From the NCBI RefSeq assembly GCF_013868155.1, contig NZ_JACEOG010000001.1:1116001-1180000 (forward strand): DNA of 64,000 nt, given 5' to 3'. Positions 62,450 through 64,000 of the stretch are shown one piece after another; positions within the stretch are counted from its first letter, which is position 1; every line of letters begins with the position of its first letter. The notes below the pieces were generated by a model. It had not been told where the DNA came from. It was given only the letters and a program-made list of their open reading frames with translations, and ran no database searches. The translations under genes and the position numbers were made by a program. The stretch is from Aeromicrobium phoceense. GTDB lineage: Bacteria; Actinomycetota; Actinomycetes; Propionibacteriales; Nocardioidaceae.

Positions 62450-64000
62450 TTGGCCGCCTCGCGTACCGCCGCACCCACGAACACCACCTCGCGCATCTCG
62501 TTCGCGAAGATCGCAGAACCGCTCGAGGTTCCTGAACTTCTCTCCCTGCAGACCGACAGCTTCGACTGGCTGATCGGCAGCGACGCCTGGCGCGAGCGCG
62601 TCGAGGCCGATCTGGCCGCCGGACGCAACGACGTCTCGGCCAAGTCCGGCCTGGAGGAGATCTTCGAGGAGATCAGCCCCATCGAGGACTTCTCCGAGAC
62701 GATGAGCCTGTCCTTCCGCGACCACCGGTTCGAGCCGGCGAAGTACTCGGTCGAGGACTGCAAGGACCGCGACGTCACCTACGCCGCCCCGCTGTTCGTC
62801 ACCGCCGAGTTCATGAACAACGAGACCGGCGAGATCAAGAGCCAGACCGTCTTCATGGGCGAGTTCCCGCTCATGACCGACAAGGGCACCTTCATCATCA
62901 ACGGCACCGAGCGTGTCGTCGTCTCCCAGCTCGTCCGCTCGCCGGGCGTGTACTTCGAGCGCACCCCCGACAAGACGTCCGACAAGGACATCTTCACGGC
63001 GCGCGTCATCCCGTCGCGCGGTGCGTGGCTGGAGTTCGAGATCGACAAGCGCGACATCGTCGGCGTCCGTCTCGACCGCAAGCGCAAGCAGTCCGTCACC
63101 ATGCTGCTCAAGGCGCTGGGCTTCACCGAGGACGCGATCCTCGAGCAGTTCGGCCAGTACGAGTCCATCCGCATCACGATGGAGAAGGACTCGGTCCGCA
63201 GCGAGATCGTGCGCGAGGAGCTCGAGAAGAAGGCTCGCGACGCCGCCGTCACCACCGAGACGGTCGACGCCGAGGTCACGCGTCGCTCGCTCATCGACAT
63301 CTACCGCAAGCTGCGTCCGGGCGAGCCGCCGTCGGTCGAGGCCGCGCAGACCCTGCTCGAGAACTACTACTTCAACCCGAAGCGGTACGACACGGCCAAG
63401 GTCGGTCGCCACAAGATCAACAAGAAGCTCGGCACCGACGCCGCGTTCGACCAGCAGACGCTGACGCTCGACGACGTCGTGGCCACGATCCGCTACGTCG
63501 TGGCACTGCACGACGGCGCCACCGAGCTCGAGACCCCGGCCGGCACCGTCCCGGTCGAGGCCGACGACATCGACCACTTCGGCAACCGTCGTATGCGCAC
63601 GGTCGGCGAGCTGATCCAGAACCAGCTCCGTACCGGCCTGGCCCGCATGGAGCGTGTCGTGCGCGAGCGGATGACGACCCAGGACGTCGAGGCCATCACG
63701 CCGCAGACCCTGATCAACATCCGTCCGATCACGGCCGCGCTGAAGGAGTTCTTCGGCACCAGCCAGCTGTCGCAGTTCATGGACCAGAACAACCCGCTCG
63801 CGGGCCTGACGCACAAGCGTCGTCTGTCGGCCCTCGGCCCGGGTGGTCTGTCGCGTGAGCGCGCCGGCTACGAGGTCCGCGACGTCCACCCGTCGCACTA
63901 CGGCCGCATGTGCCCGATCGAGACCCCGGAAGGTCCGAACATCGGCCTGATCGGCTCGCTCGCGTCGTTCGGACGGATCAACCCGTTCGGCTTCGTCGAG
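62450..64000 (+). CDS. rpoB: DNA-directed RNA polymerase subunit beta (partial, 5' 517 codons)
   Basis: The frame is open to the window end. It starts [20 protein letters not shown] and shows beta-subunit blocks: [43 protein letters not shown], and the rifampicin-region sequence [46 protein letters not shown]. In the region read ([22 protein letters not shown]) the residues are those of rifampicin-sensitive enzymes. TTG 62450 is preferred because GGAAGGA (62437-62443) lies 6 bases upstream and actinobacterial rpoB often starts with TTG; ATG 62423 is in frame but has no RBS. Confidence 0.95.
   Translation, partial: MAASRTAAPTNTTSRISFAKIAEPLEVPELLSLQTDSFDWLIGSDAWRERVEADLAAGRNDVSAKSGLEEIFEEISPIEDFSETMSLSFRDHRFEPAKYSVEDCKDRDVTYAAPLFVTAEFMNNETGEIKSQTVFMGEFPLMTDKGTFIINGTERVVVSQLVRSPGVYFERTPDKTSDKDIFTARVIPSRGAWLEFEIDKRDIVGVRLDRKRKQSVTMLLKALGFTEDAILEQFGQYESIRITMEKDSVRSEIVREELEKKARDAAVTTETVDAEVTRRSLIDIYRKLRPGEPPSVEAAQTLLENYYFNPKRYDTAKVGRHKINKKLGTDAAFDQQTLTLDDVVATIRYVVALHDGATELETPAGTVPVEADDIDHFGNRRMRTVGELIQNQLRTGLARMERVVRERMTTQDVEAITPQTLINIRPITAALKEFFGTSQLSQFMDQNNPLAGLTHKRRLSALGPGGLSRERAGYEVRDVHPSHYGRMCPIETPEGPNIGLIGSLASFGRINPFGFVE

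Overview
This window is high-GC chromosomal DNA from an actinomycete. The gene set (heme, cytochrome c maturation, menaquinone, a 14-gene nuo operon, gpgS/folP2, then rpmG-secE-nusG-rplKA-rplJL-rpoB) and the palindromic repeats around hemB look most like Nocardioidaceae/Propionibacteriales. That placement is an inference from gene order and style, not from a database search. Almost every base is coding, genes are often coupled by 1-4 base overlaps, and at least 19 start codons have a TANNNT-type -10 box only 5-7 bases upstream, which predicts leaderless transcripts.

Layout. 1-2862: tetrapyrrole genes (end of hemD, hemB, hemL), with hemB framed by nested palindromes. 2878-7346: a histidine phosphatase and a System II cytochrome c maturation operon (TlpA/ResA-like thioredoxin, CcdA, ResB, CcsB). 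7369-9326: an ABC-2 type exporter. 9337-16181: small membrane proteins, a PLP enzyme, and menA, menE, menC and menD with an SDR protein. 16227-19338: a GMC oxidoreductase and aldehyde dehydrogenase pair. 19408-23991: a secreted beta-propeller/FN3-like protein, an SGNH hydrolase, an AlkZ-like winged-helix protein and a HipA-like/DUF3037 pair. 24038-26075: menF and menG. 26076-42956: nuoA-N with a Rex-type operator in its leader, then a polyprenyl diphosphate synthase. 43061-46274: RarD-like transporter, an unknown secreted protein and an MFS transporter. 46275-49159: a two-gene flavin oxidoreductase/GH13 module flanked by a 13-bp direct repeat. 49162-53588: YajQ, tRNA-Tyr, gpgS, folP2-like gene, pyrD. 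53675-64000: tRNA-Thr, tRNA-Met, rpmG, murB, add, tRNA-Trp, secE, nusG, rplK, rplA, a DUF202 protein, a lipoprotein, rplJ, rplL and the first 517 codons of rpoB.

How the genes work together. The first 43 kb is largely a respiratory region: heme synthesis, attachment of heme to c-type cytochromes, the menaquinone head group (menF, D, C, E, A, G; menB is not here), its isoprenoid tail, and complex I that reduces menaquinone. The end is the conserved transcription/translation block.

Most unusual points: (1) the nuoC-nuoD junction holds a 131-bp tandem repeat that creates two identical 44-codon ORFs linked stop-to-start between nuoC and nuoD; (2) a perfect Rex-like palindrome lies in the nuo leader; (3) the oxidoreductase/GH13 module seems to have been inserted exactly where two convergent genes once overlapped; (4) a 9-codon leaderless ORF overlaps the start of the HipA-like gene.
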